NCBI RefSeq assembly: GCF_003390865.1 | Contig: NZ_QMEJ01000002.1 | Coordinates: 310,001 to 374,000 of the forward strand | Length of the DNA: 64,000 nt | Source: Tropicimonas sp. IMCC34011 | Lineage (GTDB): Bacteria; Pseudomonadota; Alphaproteobacteria; Rhodobacterales; Rhodobacteraceae | Direction of reading: 5' to 3' | Shown here: piece after piece, positions 7,674-17,333 of the stretch | How positions within the stretch are numbered: the first letter of the stretch is position 1 | Layout: the number at the start of each line of letters is the position of its first letter | Notes under the pieces: generated by a model | Seen by the model: only the letters and a program-made list of their open reading frames with translations | The model's database searches: none | Told to the model about the DNA's origin: nothing | Translations under genes and position numbers: made by a program

Positions 7674-8401
7674 CACGACATCCTCGCCCGGGCCACCACC
7701 GCCTTCAGCCGCCGCGCGCGGATCTCGGTCCGCGTCCTGAGAAGAACCAGCGCAACGAAGAGGCAGACGAACCCCGCAAGCGTGACCATGGCCGGCCACC
7801 AGAAGACGTCTGCCACGTTCTGTTCCTTGTCGAGCGACAGCGATGCGCCCTGATGCAGCCCCTGGTTCCAGAAGACGAGCGCATAGCGCGACAGGATCGC
7901 GAACACCGACCCCACGAGGCACAGGACCGAGGTAAGGTCCGCCGCGGCGTCGGGATCGTCGATGGCTTCCCAGAGGGCGAGGTAACCGAGGTAGAACAGC
8001 CCGAGGATCAGGAACGATGTCAGCCGCGGATCCCATTCCCACCAGGTGCCCCACATCGGCTGGCCCCAGATCGCACCGGTCACCAGGGTCACCAGGGTCA
8101 TCGTCAGTCCCACCGGCGCGGCCGCCTTCGCCGCGAGGGCGGAGACGTGGTGCCGCCGGATGAGCCAGATCAGCGAGGCGACGAGCATCATCAGCCACGC
8201 ATTGATGGCGATCATCGCCGCGGGCACGTGGAGGTAGAAGATCTTGACGGTGGAGCCCTGCCGGTAATCGTCCGGCGTGCCGAAGAAGCCCCATGCGAGG
8301 CCAAGGGCGACCAGCACCGCCGCCAGCCCGGAGATCCAGGGCAGGACGGCGCCGGAGGCGGCCATGAAGCGGCGCGGATTTGCGTATTCCCAGAGCGACA
8401 T
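7673..8401 (-). CDS. ccmC: Haem exporter/handling protein CcmC
   Basis: A 242-residue six-helix inner-membrane protein. The tryptophan-rich WWD motif WGTWWEWDPRLTS, which binds haem on the periplasmic side, is intact, and histidines flank it (YLHVPAA and GLHQGAS). CcmC transfers haem to CcmE. It starts 57 bases after the ccmB stop and overlaps ccmD by one base. Confidence 0.96.
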   Translation of the reverse strand: MSLWEYANPRRFMAASGAVLPWISGLAAVLVALGLAWGFFGTPDDYRQGSTVKIFYLHVPAAMIAINAWLMMLVASLIWLIRRHHVSALAAKAAAPVGLTMTLVTLVTGAIWGQPMWGTWWEWDPRLTSFLILGLFYLGYLALWEAIDDPDAAADLTSVLCLVGSVFAILSRYALVFWNQGLHQGASLSLDKEQNVADVFWWPAMVTLAGFVCLFVALVLLRTRTEIRARRLKAVVARARMS

Positions 8402-8458
8402 CGGCGCTGACCCTATCCCTGCCCGCAGGCGGCTTCCAGTGACATCGAGGCGAGGTGC

Positions 8459-9115
8459 TCAGCGCAGGTTGATACGGATTGCCGCAGCCGCCGCGAAGGG
8501 CATGGCAGCGAGCGATCCGAGCGTCAGCGCGCCAAGAAGGGCGAGCGCCGTCTCCGTCTCCATCCCGGCGGCGCCCCGCCGCGCGACCTCGGATCCCAGG
8601 ATCAGCACCGGCACGTAAAGCGGCAGGACGATGAGGGACAGAAGCAGCCCGCCCCGCCGCACGCCGACCGTCAGCGCCGCCCCGAACGTGCCGATGGCCG
8701 AGAGCGCCGGCGTGCCGACGGCGAGCGACAGCGTGAGCCAGAGGAAGCCTTCGGGCGCGAGGTTGAGAAGGACGCCGAGGCCGGGCGCCGCGAGCGTCAG
8801 CGGAAGGCCCGTCGTCACCCAGTGCGCCAGCGCCTTGATCGCGGCCACGCCCTCCATAGGGATCGGCGCCGTGGCGAGAAGGTCGAGCGAGCCATCTTCC
8901 CAGTCGAGCGCGAGGATCCTGTCGAGTGAGAGCAGGCAGGCCAGAAGCGCCCCGAGCCAGAGGATGCCCGGCGCGATGAGCGAGAGCGTTGTGGTCGCCG
9001 GGCCGACGGCGAAAGGAACGAGCGCGATGACGATGAGGAAGAAGGCGAGCGCAAGACCGAACCCGCCGCCGGCCCGCACCGAGAGGGACAGATCACGGAC
9101 CAGGAGCGCCCTCAC
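8459..9115 (-). CDS. ccmB: Haem exporter permease CcmB
   Basis: A 218-residue membrane protein with about six hydrophobic segments and the CcmB-typical N-terminus ([18 protein letters not shown]) and [13 protein letters not shown] region. It forms the permease of the CcmAB ABC complex, which powers release of haem-loaded CcmE. The start overlaps the ccmA stop by four bases. Confidence 0.94.
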   Translation of the reverse strand: MRALLVRDLSLSVRAGGGFGLALAFFLIVIALVPFAVGPATTTLSLIAPGILWLGALLACLLSLDRILALDWEDGSLDLLATAPIPMEGVAAIKALAHWVTTGLPLTLAAPGLGVLLNLAPEGFLWLTLSLAVGTPALSAIGTFGAALTVGVRRGGLLLSLIVLPLYVPVLILGSEVARRGAAGMETETALALLGALTLGSLAAMPFAAAAAIRINLR

Positions 9116-9729
9116 AGGAAGGCCTCGTCGAAGTCGCTCGTGCCTGTCGTGGGCCTCGCCCGGAAGGGGGCGAGGTCAAGCACGGCGGCGTCCAGGCTGA
9201 GATCCACATGGGTGGCGATGATGGCCGTGCCGCCGTCGCTCAGGTGAGCCTTCACGGCGCGCGCAAAGAGCGCGACGGAGGCCGCGTCGAGGGAGACGGT
9301 CGGCTCGTCCAGCAGCCAGATCTCCCGGCCGGTCAGCATAAGGCGCGCGAGGCCGAGCCGGCGGCGCTGCCCGGCGGACAGCGTTCCCGCCCGACGCTCG
9401 GCCAACCGCTCCAGATCGAAGGCCGCAAGCGCCGGCGCGATGTCCGCCCTGCCGTGGATCCGGGCCCAGAATTCAAGGGTTTCGGTGACCGAAAGCGCCG
9501 CCTTCACCCCGTCGGCATGGGAGGCGTAGGCCATGTTGCGCGGACCGGGCGTCACCTCCCCCGCGACGGCGGGCTGAAGTCCAGCGAGCGTGCGCAGAAA
9601 AGTCGTCTTTCCGATCCCGTTCGGACCACGCAGGGCCAGTGCGCCGCCGGCGGGCACACGAAAACTCACACCGTCCAGAACGGTGATCCCGCCCCGCTGG
9701 CAGGAAAGATCGTTGCAGACCACATCCAT
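9112..9729 (-). CDS. ccmA: CcmA, ATPase of the cytochrome c maturation ABC complex
   Basis: A 205-residue ABC ATPase: Walker [10 protein letters not shown], signature [14 protein letters not shown], Walker B IWLLDEP, and switch histidine in IATH. It is shorter than import ATPases, as is typical for CcmA. It is the first gene of the minus-strand ccmABCDG operon, with the presumed promoter in the 114-base gap 9730-9843 that separates it from urtE. Confidence 0.95.
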   Translation of the reverse strand: MDVVCNDLSCQRGGITVLDGVSFRVPAGGALALRGPNGIGKTTFLRTLAGLQPAVAGEVTPGPRNMAYASHADGVKAALSVTETLEFWARIHGRADIAPALAAFDLERLAERRAGTLSAGQRRRLGLARLMLTGREIWLLDEPTVSLDAASVALFARAVKAHLSDGGTAIIATHVDLSLDAAVLDLAPFRARPTTGTSDFDEAFL

Positions 9730-9843
9730 CGCCCCCGCCTACCCCGCCAGACCCGAACTGCCCAGCCCCGGCCGGGGTTCAGGATGTCGCGGGGCGAACG
9801 GTCGGTGATCTGCCGGCGATCTACGGGGGAACGTGGGTGCGCC

Positions 9844-10539
9844 CTAGACCGAGACGTGTCGCAGGAGCTCGGCGCGGTCCACTTCGCCCCGGCGGCCGGC
9901 GAGGGAGACGGACCCGCGGTCGAGGGCGTAGACGCGGTCCGCAAGATCCCAGGCGAAGTCGAAGAACTGCTCCACCAGAACGATGGCCATGGTGCCCCGC
10001 TCGCGCAGGATGCCGATGACGCGGCCGATCTCCTGGATGATGTTCGGCTGGATGCCCTCCGTCGGCTCGTCGAGGAGCAGCACCTTCGGCCGTGTCACCA
10101 AGGCGCGCGCGATGGCGAGCTGTTGTTGCTGGCCGCCGGAGAGATCCCCGCCGCGGCGTCCCTCCATCTTCCGCAGGACCGGGAACAGCTCGAAGATCTC
10201 CTCGGGCACCGCCCTCTCGCCTCTGGGCAGACAGGCGAACCCGGTCTCGAGATTCTGCCGCACGGTGAGCAGCGGAAAGATCTCCCGTCCCTGCGGAACA
10301 TAGCCGAGCCCGGCCTTTGCGCGCGCGTGCGAAGGCATCCGGGAGATGTCCGCGCCGCCCAGCTCGATCGAGCCGCCGGACGCGGGATGCGCGCCCGAAA
10401 TGGCCTTGAGAAGACTGGTCTTGCCGACGCCGTTGCAGCCCATGAGGCAGGTCACCTGCCCGGGCTCGGCGATCAGGTCGATGCCGTGGAGGATCTGCGA
10501 GGAGCCGTAGTGCAGCGTGACGTTTCGGCAGTCCAGCAT
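9844..10539 (-). CDS. urtE: Urea ABC transporter ATPase UrtE
   Basis: A 231-residue ATPase of the LivF class (Walker A GCNGVGKTS, signature LSGGQQQQLAIARAL, Walker B VLLLDEPTEGIQPNII). The IQPNII phrase after Walker B is characteristic of UrtE and separates it from LivF. It is the last gene of urtABCDE and lies three bases after urtD. Confidence 0.95.
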   Translation of the reverse strand: MLDCRNVTLHYGSSQILHGIDLIAEPGQVTCLMGCNGVGKTSLLKAISGAHPASGGSIELGGADISRMPSHARAKAGLGYVPQGREIFPLLTVRQNLETGFACLPRGERAVPEEIFELFPVLRKMEGRRGGDLSGGQQQQLAIARALVTRPKVLLLDEPTEGIQPNIIQEIGRVIGILRERGTMAIVLVEQFFDFAWDLADRVYALDRGSVSLAGRRGEVDRAELLRHVSV

Positions 10540-10542
10540 GGT

Positions 10543-11283
10543 TCAGCGCCCCAGATAGACGTCGATCACCTGCGGATCGGACGTGACGTGGTCGATGGAG
10601 CCCTCGGCGAGGACGGAGCCCTCGTGGAGAACGGTGACGCGGCAGCCCAGACGGCGCACGAAGTCCATGTCATGCTCGACGACGACCACGGCGCAGGAGC
10701 TGGCGGCGCGCTTCAGAAGGTCCGTGGTGTGCTCCCGCTCGGCGGGGGTCATGCCGGCGGCAGGTTCGTCCACCAGCATCAGGCGCGGCTCCTGCGCGAG
10801 CAGCATCCCGATCTCCAGCCACTGCTTCTGGCCGTGGGAGAGCTCGCCTGAAAGCCTGTCGATCTGGGCCGCGAGGCCGATCTGGCCGGCGAGCTCCCGG
10901 ACCTTGTCCGCATCCTCGGATGACGGGCGGTAGAACAGCACGCTGAAGGGACCACGGGTCTTCTTCAGTGCCATCAGGAGGTTTGCGAAGACACTCTGGT
11001 CCTCGAACACGGTGGGGCGCTGGAACTTCCGCCCGACACCCGCCCGCGCGATCTGCGATTCGCTCATCTTCAGGAGGGAGCGGTTGCGCGCGCCCCAGAG
11101 GACGGACCCCGAATCGGGCTTCGTCTTGCCGGTCACGATGTCCATGAAGGTGGTCTTGCCGGCACCGTTCGGCCCGATGACTGCCCGCAGCTCAGCCGGA
11201 CCGATGGAGAAGGACAGGTTGTTGATCGCCTTGAACCCGTCGAATGAGACGGAGACGCCGTCGACCTCGAGAAGCTGTGTCAT
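10543..11283 (-). CDS. urtD: Urea ABC transporter ATPase UrtD
   Basis: A 246-residue LivG-class ATPase: Walker A GPNGAGKTTFMD, signature LSHGQKQWLEIGMLL, Walker B LMLVDEPAAGMTPAE. The LSHGQKQWLEI signature is the usual form in UrtD. Together with UrtE it forms the nucleotide-binding pair. It overlaps the urtC stop by four bases. Confidence 0.95.
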   Translation of the reverse strand: MTQLLEVDGVSVSFDGFKAINNLSFSIGPAELRAVIGPNGAGKTTFMDIVTGKTKPDSGSVLWGARNRSLLKMSESQIARAGVGRKFQRPTVFEDQSVFANLLMALKKTRGPFSVLFYRPSSEDADKVRELAGQIGLAAQIDRLSGELSHGQKQWLEIGMLLAQEPRLMLVDEPAAGMTPAEREHTTDLLKRAASSCAVVVVEHDMDFVRRLGCRVTVLHEGSVLAEGSIDHVTSDPQVIDVYLGR

Positions 11284-12500
11284 TCGGCCGCCTCCGGCGC
11301 GCGCAGCGATCCGGCGTCAGGCCCGGTGCTCGTCTTGCGGCGCCGACGCGTCGCGAGGTCGAAGAGCCCGCCGATGCCCTGCGGTGCGAGGATGGTGACG
11401 AGGACGAAGGAAACGCCGAGGAGGATCAGCCACCAGTCGACCCACTGGATCGTATAGACGCCGAGGTCGATATCGGGCGCCTGCCCCCCGGTGAACCATG
11501 TCGAGACGAGGGAGACGAACGCCGCCCCGATCACCGCTCCGTAGAGCCTCCCCCGCCCACCGATGGCGACCCATACGGCAAGGTAGATGGAGGCGATGGG
11601 AGCCAGTTCCGCGGGGTTGATGATGCCGGCCTGCGGATAATAGAGGGCGCCCGCGATGCCGGCGATGATGCCGGTCACGGTGAAGACGAAGAGCTTGAAG
11701 CCCTCCACCGGGTAGCCGAGGAACCGCACCCGCGCCTCATCGTCGCGTATCCCGCGGATCACCGAGCCGAACTTGCCCGACACGATCCACGCCGCGAAGA
11801 TGTAGCCCAAGGCCAGTGCCAGCGCCGAGCCCCAGAAGAACCACAGCGAGATCACCGATTGCGGCAGGCCGGAGAGGCCGGGGATGTTCTGCAGGCCCGA
11901 GAGGCCGTTATTGCCGCGCAGGCCGCTGTCGTTCTGAAAGAGGTAGAGCGAAAGGGCCAGCGTCATCGCCTGCGTCAGGATCGACAGGTACACCCCCGTC
12001 ACCCGGCTGCGGAAGGCAAGCCAGCCGAAGACGAGCGCGAGGAGGCCCGGCACCGCCACCACCAGCGCGAGCTGCAGCGGAAGGCTGTGCGCGAACATCC
12101 AGACAAGAGGGAAGTCGGACGATCCGACGACGCCGAAGATCTGGCTGGCGATCGCGGAGACGATTTCCCCGTCGGTGGGCGGGATCGGTGCGCCGGCGAG
12201 GCTCTCGGCCACGATCAGCCGCGTGCGCTCGTACATGAGCCACATCCCGATCATGTAGCCGCCAAGCCCGAAGAACGCCATGTGCCCGAGGGAGAGAATG
12301 CCCGTATAGCCCCAGACGAGATCCATCGCCACGGCCACGAGGCAGAGACAGAGCGTCTTGCCCAGCGTCTTGAGAAACGAGGTGGAGATCGCGCCGGTGC
12401 CCGCGGGTTCGCTCATCAACGTGACGACGAGAACGAGAACGGCGAGACAGATCAGGAATATCGGCGTCGAGCGGCGGCGGGTAAGGAAGGTATCGCCCAT
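11280..12500 (-). CDS. urtC: Urea ABC transporter permease UrtC
   Basis: A 406-residue LivM-type permease with about ten membrane segments. Family residues include MDLVWGYTGILSLGHMAFFGLG, the later IRDDEARVRFLGY coupling loop and AVWVAIGGRGRLYGAVIGA. An alpha-helical insertion of about 45 residues (roughly 80-125) is common in UrtC. It lies between urtB (three-base gap) and urtD (four-base overlap). Confidence 0.95.
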   Translation of the reverse strand: MGDTFLTRRRSTPIFLICLAVLVLVVTLMSEPAGTGAISTSFLKTLGKTLCLCLVAVAMDLVWGYTGILSLGHMAFFGLGGYMIGMWLMYERTRLIVAESLAGAPIPPTDGEIVSAIASQIFGVVGSSDFPLVWMFAHSLPLQLALVVAVPGLLALVFGWLAFRSRVTGVYLSILTQAMTLALSLYLFQNDSGLRGNNGLSGLQNIPGLSGLPQSVISLWFFWGSALALALGYIFAAWIVSGKFGSVIRGIRDDEARVRFLGYPVEGFKLFVFTVTGIIAGIAGALYYPQAGIINPAELAPIASIYLAVWVAIGGRGRLYGAVIGAAFVSLVSTWFTGGQAPDIDLGVYTIQWVDWWLILLGVSFVLVTILAPQGIGGLFDLATRRRRKTSTGPDAGSLRAPEAAE

Positions 12501-12503
12501 GTC

Positions 12504-14510
12504 TCAGGCCTCCGCCGCCCGGCCCTTGAGGGCGACGATGCCCCTCGGCCGGACCTGGATGAACAGGATGATGAAGAGGATCATGTAGGTCTGTGCGGCG
12601 AGCGTGTTCGACGGGTTGAGCCACTCGATTCCCTTCTGGAAGAAGCCGATCAGTACAGCCCCGGCGAGCGTCCCCCAGATGTTGCCGACGCCGCCGACGA
12701 CGACCGTCATGAAACTTTGCACGATGTAGCCCTGCCCCAACTCGCTCGTGACCTGCGCGAAGAGCCCGATGGCGACGCCGGCGATCCCGGCGATCCCGGA
12801 GCCGAGGCCGAAGGTCAGCATGTTGATGCGGGACGTGTTGATCCCCATCGCCGCTGCCATGCGCGGGTTCTGCGTCACCGCCCGCACCTCTAGGCCGAGG
12901 CGGGTCCGGTTCAGCACGAGGAGGATGAAGGCGAGGAACACCAGCGCGAGCACGAAGATCGCCACGCGGATGTAGCTGATCGAGATGATGTCGTTGAACG
13001 ACAGCGCCCCGTCCAGCCATGACGGCGCGGTGAGCGGCCGGGCCTGTGTGCCGAAGATGTTCTTCGCCAGTTGCTGAAGGGCGATCGAGATCCCGAACGT
13101 CGCCAGCAGCGTCTCGAGGGGGCGATGGTAGAGCCACCGGATCACGAGCCGCTCCAGAGCGACGCCGGCGGCAAAGGTCACTGCGAAGGCAAGCGGCAGC
13201 GCGACGACGAGGGAGATCGTATAATTCGGCACGAATTGCTGCACGACATACCCTGTATAGGCGCCCATCATGATGAACTCGCCATGCGCCATGTTAATGA
13301 CCCCCATGACGCCGAAGGTGATGGCAAGACCGATGGCGGCGAGGAAGTAGATCGACGCGAGTGAGAGCGCGTCGAGCAGCAGGTCCGCTCCTTGGCTGGA
13401 GGCGAGCGCAAGCTCGATGGACCCGAGCGTCGTTTCGGCCGCCCGGGTGATGTCGGCCGACGGGGTACGGTACCATTCGAGGAAGGAATGGCTCTCTAGC
13501 GCGGCGTCGATCTCGGCCTCGGTCGCCGCCGGTGCCACCGTTCCGGCCGAGGCAAGCGCGATATACGCCCGATCCCGCGCCTTCACCGTATTCAGCTCCG
13601 CCACCGGGATGCCGCCGACCCGCCCGTCCACGATATTCGCGGCGAGCGCCGATTTCTGGGCGGATGCGTCCATCGGCGCCGGCGCGAGATCTGCCGAGAC
13701 GAGCATGGCATAGGCGTCCATCCGGGACAGCGCTTCCGATCCGGGCCGAAGCTCCCGCGCCAGATTGCCCTCCGGCTGCTCGGGCGCTTCGCCCGCGATC
13801 ACCTCCCGGCGCGTTGCGAGGAGCGGGTTGAGGGCCGCGCGCACATCCACCCCGGTATCGCCGCGGAAGGACGCGATGGCCTCGATCCGCGCATCCTCGC
13901 TCTCCCCGAAGGAGATCGTCATAAGACGCTCGAGCCGCTCCGCGCGGGCGGCGAGCGTGGCGTCGCTCTCCTCCTGGATCATCGTGCGCAGGATCCCCAG
14001 ATGCCCCTCTTCGGGGCCCCGCTCGATGGCCTGCAGGCCCTCGGCGCGCATCGCCGGATCGTCGTCCCGGAGCTGGAACTGCACCAGAGCGCCGCCGATC
14101 AATCCGCGGATGCCGCTGTTCGGCTTGAGCTGGTCGAGGTCGCCATCGTCCACGGTCCCGACGACCTCGCCTGTGGCGATGTCGATCAGGTGCACCATGT
14201 CGTCCCCCTCCGCCTCGCGGACGAAGAAGAACAGACCGTCGCTCTGTCGTTGCCAGAGCTCCTTCTCCTGCCAGTTCCGCAGCACCTCCCGCGCGGCCGG
14301 CAGCCCGGAAGAGGCGAGCGCGTCGATGGCGGGCGCGATGGTCCTCCGGGAGCTTTCCTCGATCAGCTCGCGATGCTCCTGGAGCAGCGCCTGGATCTCG
14401 TCGAGATCCGCTGAAGCCTCCGCGGGAGCGAGCGACGCACCTTCCTGCGCGGTGAGGGCCGGCGGCATGAGTGCCACGACGAGGACGGCAAGGATCTGGA
14501 CCCAACGCAT
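12504..14510 (-). CDS. urtB: Urea ABC transporter permease UrtB with large periplasmic N-terminal region
   Basis: A 668-residue protein. A signal peptide (MRWVQILAVLVVALMPPALTAQ) is followed by about 350 mainly helical, charged residues outside the membrane and then a LivH-type permease core with about eight helices (GVMGVINMAHGEFIMMGAY; VRAVTQNPRMAAAMGI). The ATG at 14510 gives a clean signal peptide; an upstream in-frame start at 14582 does not. The role of the N-terminal region is not known. It is the second gene of the urt operon. Confidence 0.93.
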   Translation of the reverse strand: MRWVQILAVLVVALMPPALTAQEGASLAPAEASADLDEIQALLQEHRELIEESSRRTIAPAIDALASSGLPAAREVLRNWQEKELWQRQSDGLFFFVREAEGDDMVHLIDIATGEVVGTVDDGDLDQLKPNSGIRGLIGGALVQFQLRDDDPAMRAEGLQAIERGPEEGHLGILRTMIQEESDATLAARAERLERLMTISFGESEDARIEAIASFRGDTGVDVRAALNPLLATRREVIAGEAPEQPEGNLARELRPGSEALSRMDAYAMLVSADLAPAPMDASAQKSALAANIVDGRVGGIPVAELNTVKARDRAYIALASAGTVAPAATEAEIDAALESHSFLEWYRTPSADITRAAETTLGSIELALASSQGADLLLDALSLASIYFLAAIGLAITFGVMGVINMAHGEFIMMGAYTGYVVQQFVPNYTISLVVALPLAFAVTFAAGVALERLVIRWLYHRPLETLLATFGISIALQQLAKNIFGTQARPLTAPSWLDGALSFNDIISISYIRVAIFVLALVFLAFILLVLNRTRLGLEVRAVTQNPRMAAAMGINTSRINMLTFGLGSGIAGIAGVAIGLFAQVTSELGQGYIVQSFMTVVVGGVGNIWGTLAGAVLIGFFQKGIEWLNPSNTLAAQTYMILFIILFIQVRPRGIVALKGRAAEA

Positions 14511-14600
14511 GGAATGGCAGTCTCCGGGGGGAAAATTCGCTTGAGGGGCGGCCGGGCGAGGCACATCTGCCCCGCCCGGCACGGATCCCGTCTCGGGCGA

Positions 14601-15890
14601 TCAGTAGTTGGACTTGATCTGCACGCAGGTCTCGGTCTCGGTATTGTACATGCCGCACCCGAGCTCGGCCCAATCGGAGGTCAGAACCGCGGATTCGGGC
14701 AGGAAGTCCGTCCATGCATCGCCCGGCACCGGGTCCGTCTCGGACACGATGTCGAACTGGCCGTCAGCCTGGATCTCGCCGATCAGCACCGGCTTCGTCA
14801 GGTGGTGGTTCGGCAGCATCTCGGCGGTTGAGCCGGTGAGGTTCGGGAAGGTTTGGCCGATCATCGCCTCTGCGACGGCGTCCACATCCGTCGTGCCCGC
14901 CTCCTCGACGGCCTGCACCCACATGTTGAAGCCGATGTAATGGGCTTCCATCGGATCGTTGGTCACGCGGTCGTCGCCCATGCGCTCCTTCCACGCGGCA
15001 ACCCACTCCTCGTTCGCATCGGTCTCGGCGGACTGGAAGTAGTTCCACGCCGCGAGGTGACCGACGAGGTTGGAGGTGTCGAGACCCGAAAGCTCCTCCT
15101 CGCCCACCGAGAAGGCGACGACGGGGATGTCATCGGCGGAGACGCCAGCCGCTGCGAGCTCCTTGTAGAAGCCCACGTTCGCATCGCCGTTGATGGTGGA
15201 GATCACGCCGACCTTCTTGCCGTCCGCGCCGAGCGCGACGACGTCCGAGACGATCTTGGACCAGTCGGAATGGCCGAAGGGCGTGTAGTTGACGAAGATG
15301 TCCTCCTCCGCGATGCCCTGGTCTGCGAGATAGGCTTCGAGGATGTTGTTCGTCGTGCGCGGGTAGACGTAATCGGTGCCCAGAAGCGCGAATTTCTCGA
15401 CGCCGAGTTCCTCCAGGAAGTAATCCACCGCCGGAATGGCCTGCTGGTTCGGCGCGGCGCCGGTGTAGAACACGTTCTTGGAGCTTTCCTCGCCCTCGTA
15501 CTGGACGGGATAGAACATCAGGCCGTTCAGCTCCTCGAGCACCGGGAGAACCGACTTGCGGGAGACCGACGTCCAGGATCCGAAGATCACGTCGACGTCC
15601 TGTACCGTCAGAAGCTCCCGCGCCTTCTCGGCGAACAGCGGCCAGTCGGAAGCGGGATCGACCACCACTGCCTCGAGATCGCAGCCCAGAAGCCCGCCCG
15701 CCTCGTTCTGCTGTTCGACCAGCATCTCCATGGTGTCCTTCAGCGTCGTTTCCGAGATCGCCATGGTCCCCGAGAGCGAATGAAGGACGCCGACCTTGAT
15801 CGGGCAATCGGCGTCCTGCGCGGATGCACCTCCGGCAGAGAGCAGTGAGGCGATCGCGAGTACGGACGCCTTCGAAGTCAAACGTGTCAT
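14601..15890 (-). CDS. urtA: Urea ABC transporter substrate-binding protein UrtA
   Basis: A 429-residue periplasmic binding protein of the ANF/LivJ type with a signal peptide (ASVLAIASLLSAGGASAQ). UrtA-typical stretches are KVGVLHSLSGTMAISE, DVIFGSWTSVSRKSVLPV, NGLMFYPVQYEGEE and NHHLTKPVLIGEI. It delivers urea to UrtBC at limiting nitrogen. It is the first gene of the operon; the ATG at 15890 was preferred to a TTG three codons upstream. Urease genes are not in this window. Confidence 0.96.
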   Translation of the reverse strand: MTRLTSKASVLAIASLLSAGGASAQDADCPIKVGVLHSLSGTMAISETTLKDTMEMLVEQQNEAGGLLGCDLEAVVVDPASDWPLFAEKARELLTVQDVDVIFGSWTSVSRKSVLPVLEELNGLMFYPVQYEGEESSKNVFYTGAAPNQQAIPAVDYFLEELGVEKFALLGTDYVYPRTTNNILEAYLADQGIAEEDIFVNYTPFGHSDWSKIVSDVVALGADGKKVGVISTINGDANVGFYKELAAAGVSADDIPVVAFSVGEEELSGLDTSNLVGHLAAWNYFQSAETDANEEWVAAWKERMGDDRVTNDPMEAHYIGFNMWVQAVEEAGTTDVDAVAEAMIGQTFPNLTGSTAEMLPNHHLTKPVLIGEIQADGQFDIVSETDPVPGDAWTDFLPESAVLTSDWAELGCGMYNTETETCVQIKSNY

Positions 15891-16196
15891 TCTTACCAAC
15901 CCTGTTCTCCGGGCAGGCCTCGAGACCCCGCCGGGGCGGGGGACAATCGAAGCTTGCCGGTTTTTATGATGCGCCGGCCGTATCCCCCACGGGCCCTGTC
16001 CGCCGCGCCCCGACCTGCATCGTTCAGGGGCGGGGCACGACGATGCTAGAAAGCCGTGATCGGATTGGCGCCGCTGACATCGTGTTCATCTGCCTCATTC
16101 GGCGCCATTGTCCAAAGAGGAGGCAGTTTGCCCTTTTCCTGCCCGACGTTTGCGCAGCCGTGCAACAGAGGGGAGCGGGTTGGCCCCACATACGCA
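15891..16196 (+). other. Non-coding gap upstream of urtA
   Basis: About 300 bases between the urtA start and the rpsI terminator hold no supported gene. They must contain the urtA promoter. No clear NtrC palindrome or sigma-54 box was found by eye. A GC-rich inverted repeat (CCCCGCCGGGGCGGGG) lies close to the urtA start. Confidence 0.5.
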
Positions 16197-16224
16197 AAAG
16201 GCCCGCAGTTTCCTGCGGGCCTTT
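16197..16224 (-). terminator. Intrinsic terminator of rplM-rpsI
   Basis: A 12-pair stem, AAAGGCCCGCAG with CTGCGGGCCTTT, around a four-base loop lies 26 bases beyond the rpsI stop. On the minus strand it ends in CCTTTTGCG. The symmetric A/T tracts would also allow function on the other strand. Confidence 0.8.
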
Positions 16225-16250
16225 CGGAAATCGTAGTCGTCTCTTCGCGA

Positions 16251-16754
16251 TCAGCGCTTGGAGAACTGGAAGGAGCGGCGGGCCTTGCGGCGGCCGAACT
16301 TCTTGCGCTCGACGACGCGGCTGTCGCGGGTAAGGAAGCCCGCGGCCTTCAGCGCGCCGCGCAGCGACGGCTCGTAGGTCTGCAACGCACGGGAGATGCC
16401 GTGCTTGACCGCGCCGGCCTGGCCGGAGAGGCCGCCACCCGAAACGGTGGCCATGACGTCGAACTGGTCCTCGACGCCGGCAACCGTGAAGGGCTGGCGC
16501 AGGATCATCTGCAGCACCGGACGGGCGAAGTACTCGCCAATCGGCTTGCCGTTCACGGTGACCTTGCCGGAGCCCGGCTTGATCCAGACGCGCGCGGTGG
16601 CGTCCTTGCGCCGGCCGGTCGCGTAGGAGCGGCCGAGGCTGTCGCGAACGGGCTCGCGCGGGGTCGCCTCTTCGGCGGAAGTGCCCTGAACGCCGCCGAT
16701 GTCGGAGCCGACAGCGTCCTTCAGGTCTTCGAGAGAATTGATCTGGTCGGCCAT
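16251..16754 (-). CDS. rpsI: 30S ribosomal protein S9
   Basis: A 167-residue S9 with the family body ([39 protein letters not shown]) and the invariant C-terminus FSKR, which reaches the P-site tRNA. About 40 acidic residues precede the conserved core; such extensions are common in alphaproteobacteria. It follows rplM by five bases. Confidence 0.98.
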   Translation of the reverse strand: MADQINSLEDLKDAVGSDIGGVQGTSAEEATPREPVRDSLGRSYATGRRKDATARVWIKPGSGKVTVNGKPIGEYFARPVLQMILRQPFTVAGVEDQFDVMATVSGGGLSGQAGAVKHGISRALQTYEPSLRGALKAAGFLTRDSRVVERKKFGRRKARRSFQFSKR

Positions 16755-16759
16755 CTGGA

Positions 16760-17224
16760 TCAGCTCCGGGTGCGGGTGTTCTTGGAATTCAGTGCCTTCA
16801 CGTCGAGCACTTCGGGCTGCTGGGCCTCGTGCGGATGCTCGGCGCCGGCATAGACGCGCAGGTTGGTCATCAGCGTGGCCGACAGACGGTTGCCCGGAAG
16901 CATCCGCTTGACCGCCTGCATGACGACGCGCTCGGGATGTGCGCCCTCGAGGATCTGGCCGGTGGTGCGGCTCTTGATCCCGCCCGGATAGCCGGTGTGC
17001 CAGTAGTTCGGCTTGTCGCGCTTGCGGCCGGTCAGCTGAACCTTGTCGGCATTGATGATGATGACGTTGTCACCCATGTCCATGGACGGGGTGAACGTGG
17101 CCTTGTGCTTGCCGCGCAGGCGCATGGCGACGATCGAGGCGAGGCGGCCCAGCACGACGCCCTCGGCATCGATGAGGATCCACTTCTTGTCGATCTCCGC
17201 CGGGGTGATCGTGAAGGTTTTCAT
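16760..17224 (-). CDS. rplM: 50S ribosomal protein L13
   Basis: A 154-residue L13 with the conserved [44 protein letters not shown] and [11 protein letters not shown] segments. It is the first gene of the rplM-rpsI operon, with the promoter expected in 17225-17333. Confidence 0.98.
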   Translation of the reverse strand: MKTFTITPAEIDKKWILIDAEGVVLGRLASIVAMRLRGKHKATFTPSMDMGDNVIIINADKVQLTGRKRDKPNYWHTGYPGGIKSRTTGQILEGAHPERVVMQAVKRMLPGNRLSATLMTNLRVYAGAEHPHEAQQPEVLDVKALNSKNTRTRS

Positions 17225-17333
17225 GTTCGCTCTTTCCCGAAAGAAATGGACGGGCGGACCCGCCGTCGTGTTTGAGCGTGTCTTCTATCCGATGGCGCGG
17301 TACGGTCAAGGCGCGTCAGTGGAATTAAGGTGA

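Noticed and set aside
9208-10851. A 547-codon plus-strand open frame across ccmA and urtE
   Set aside because: Antisense to two well-supported ABC ATPase genes; the translation has no domain features.
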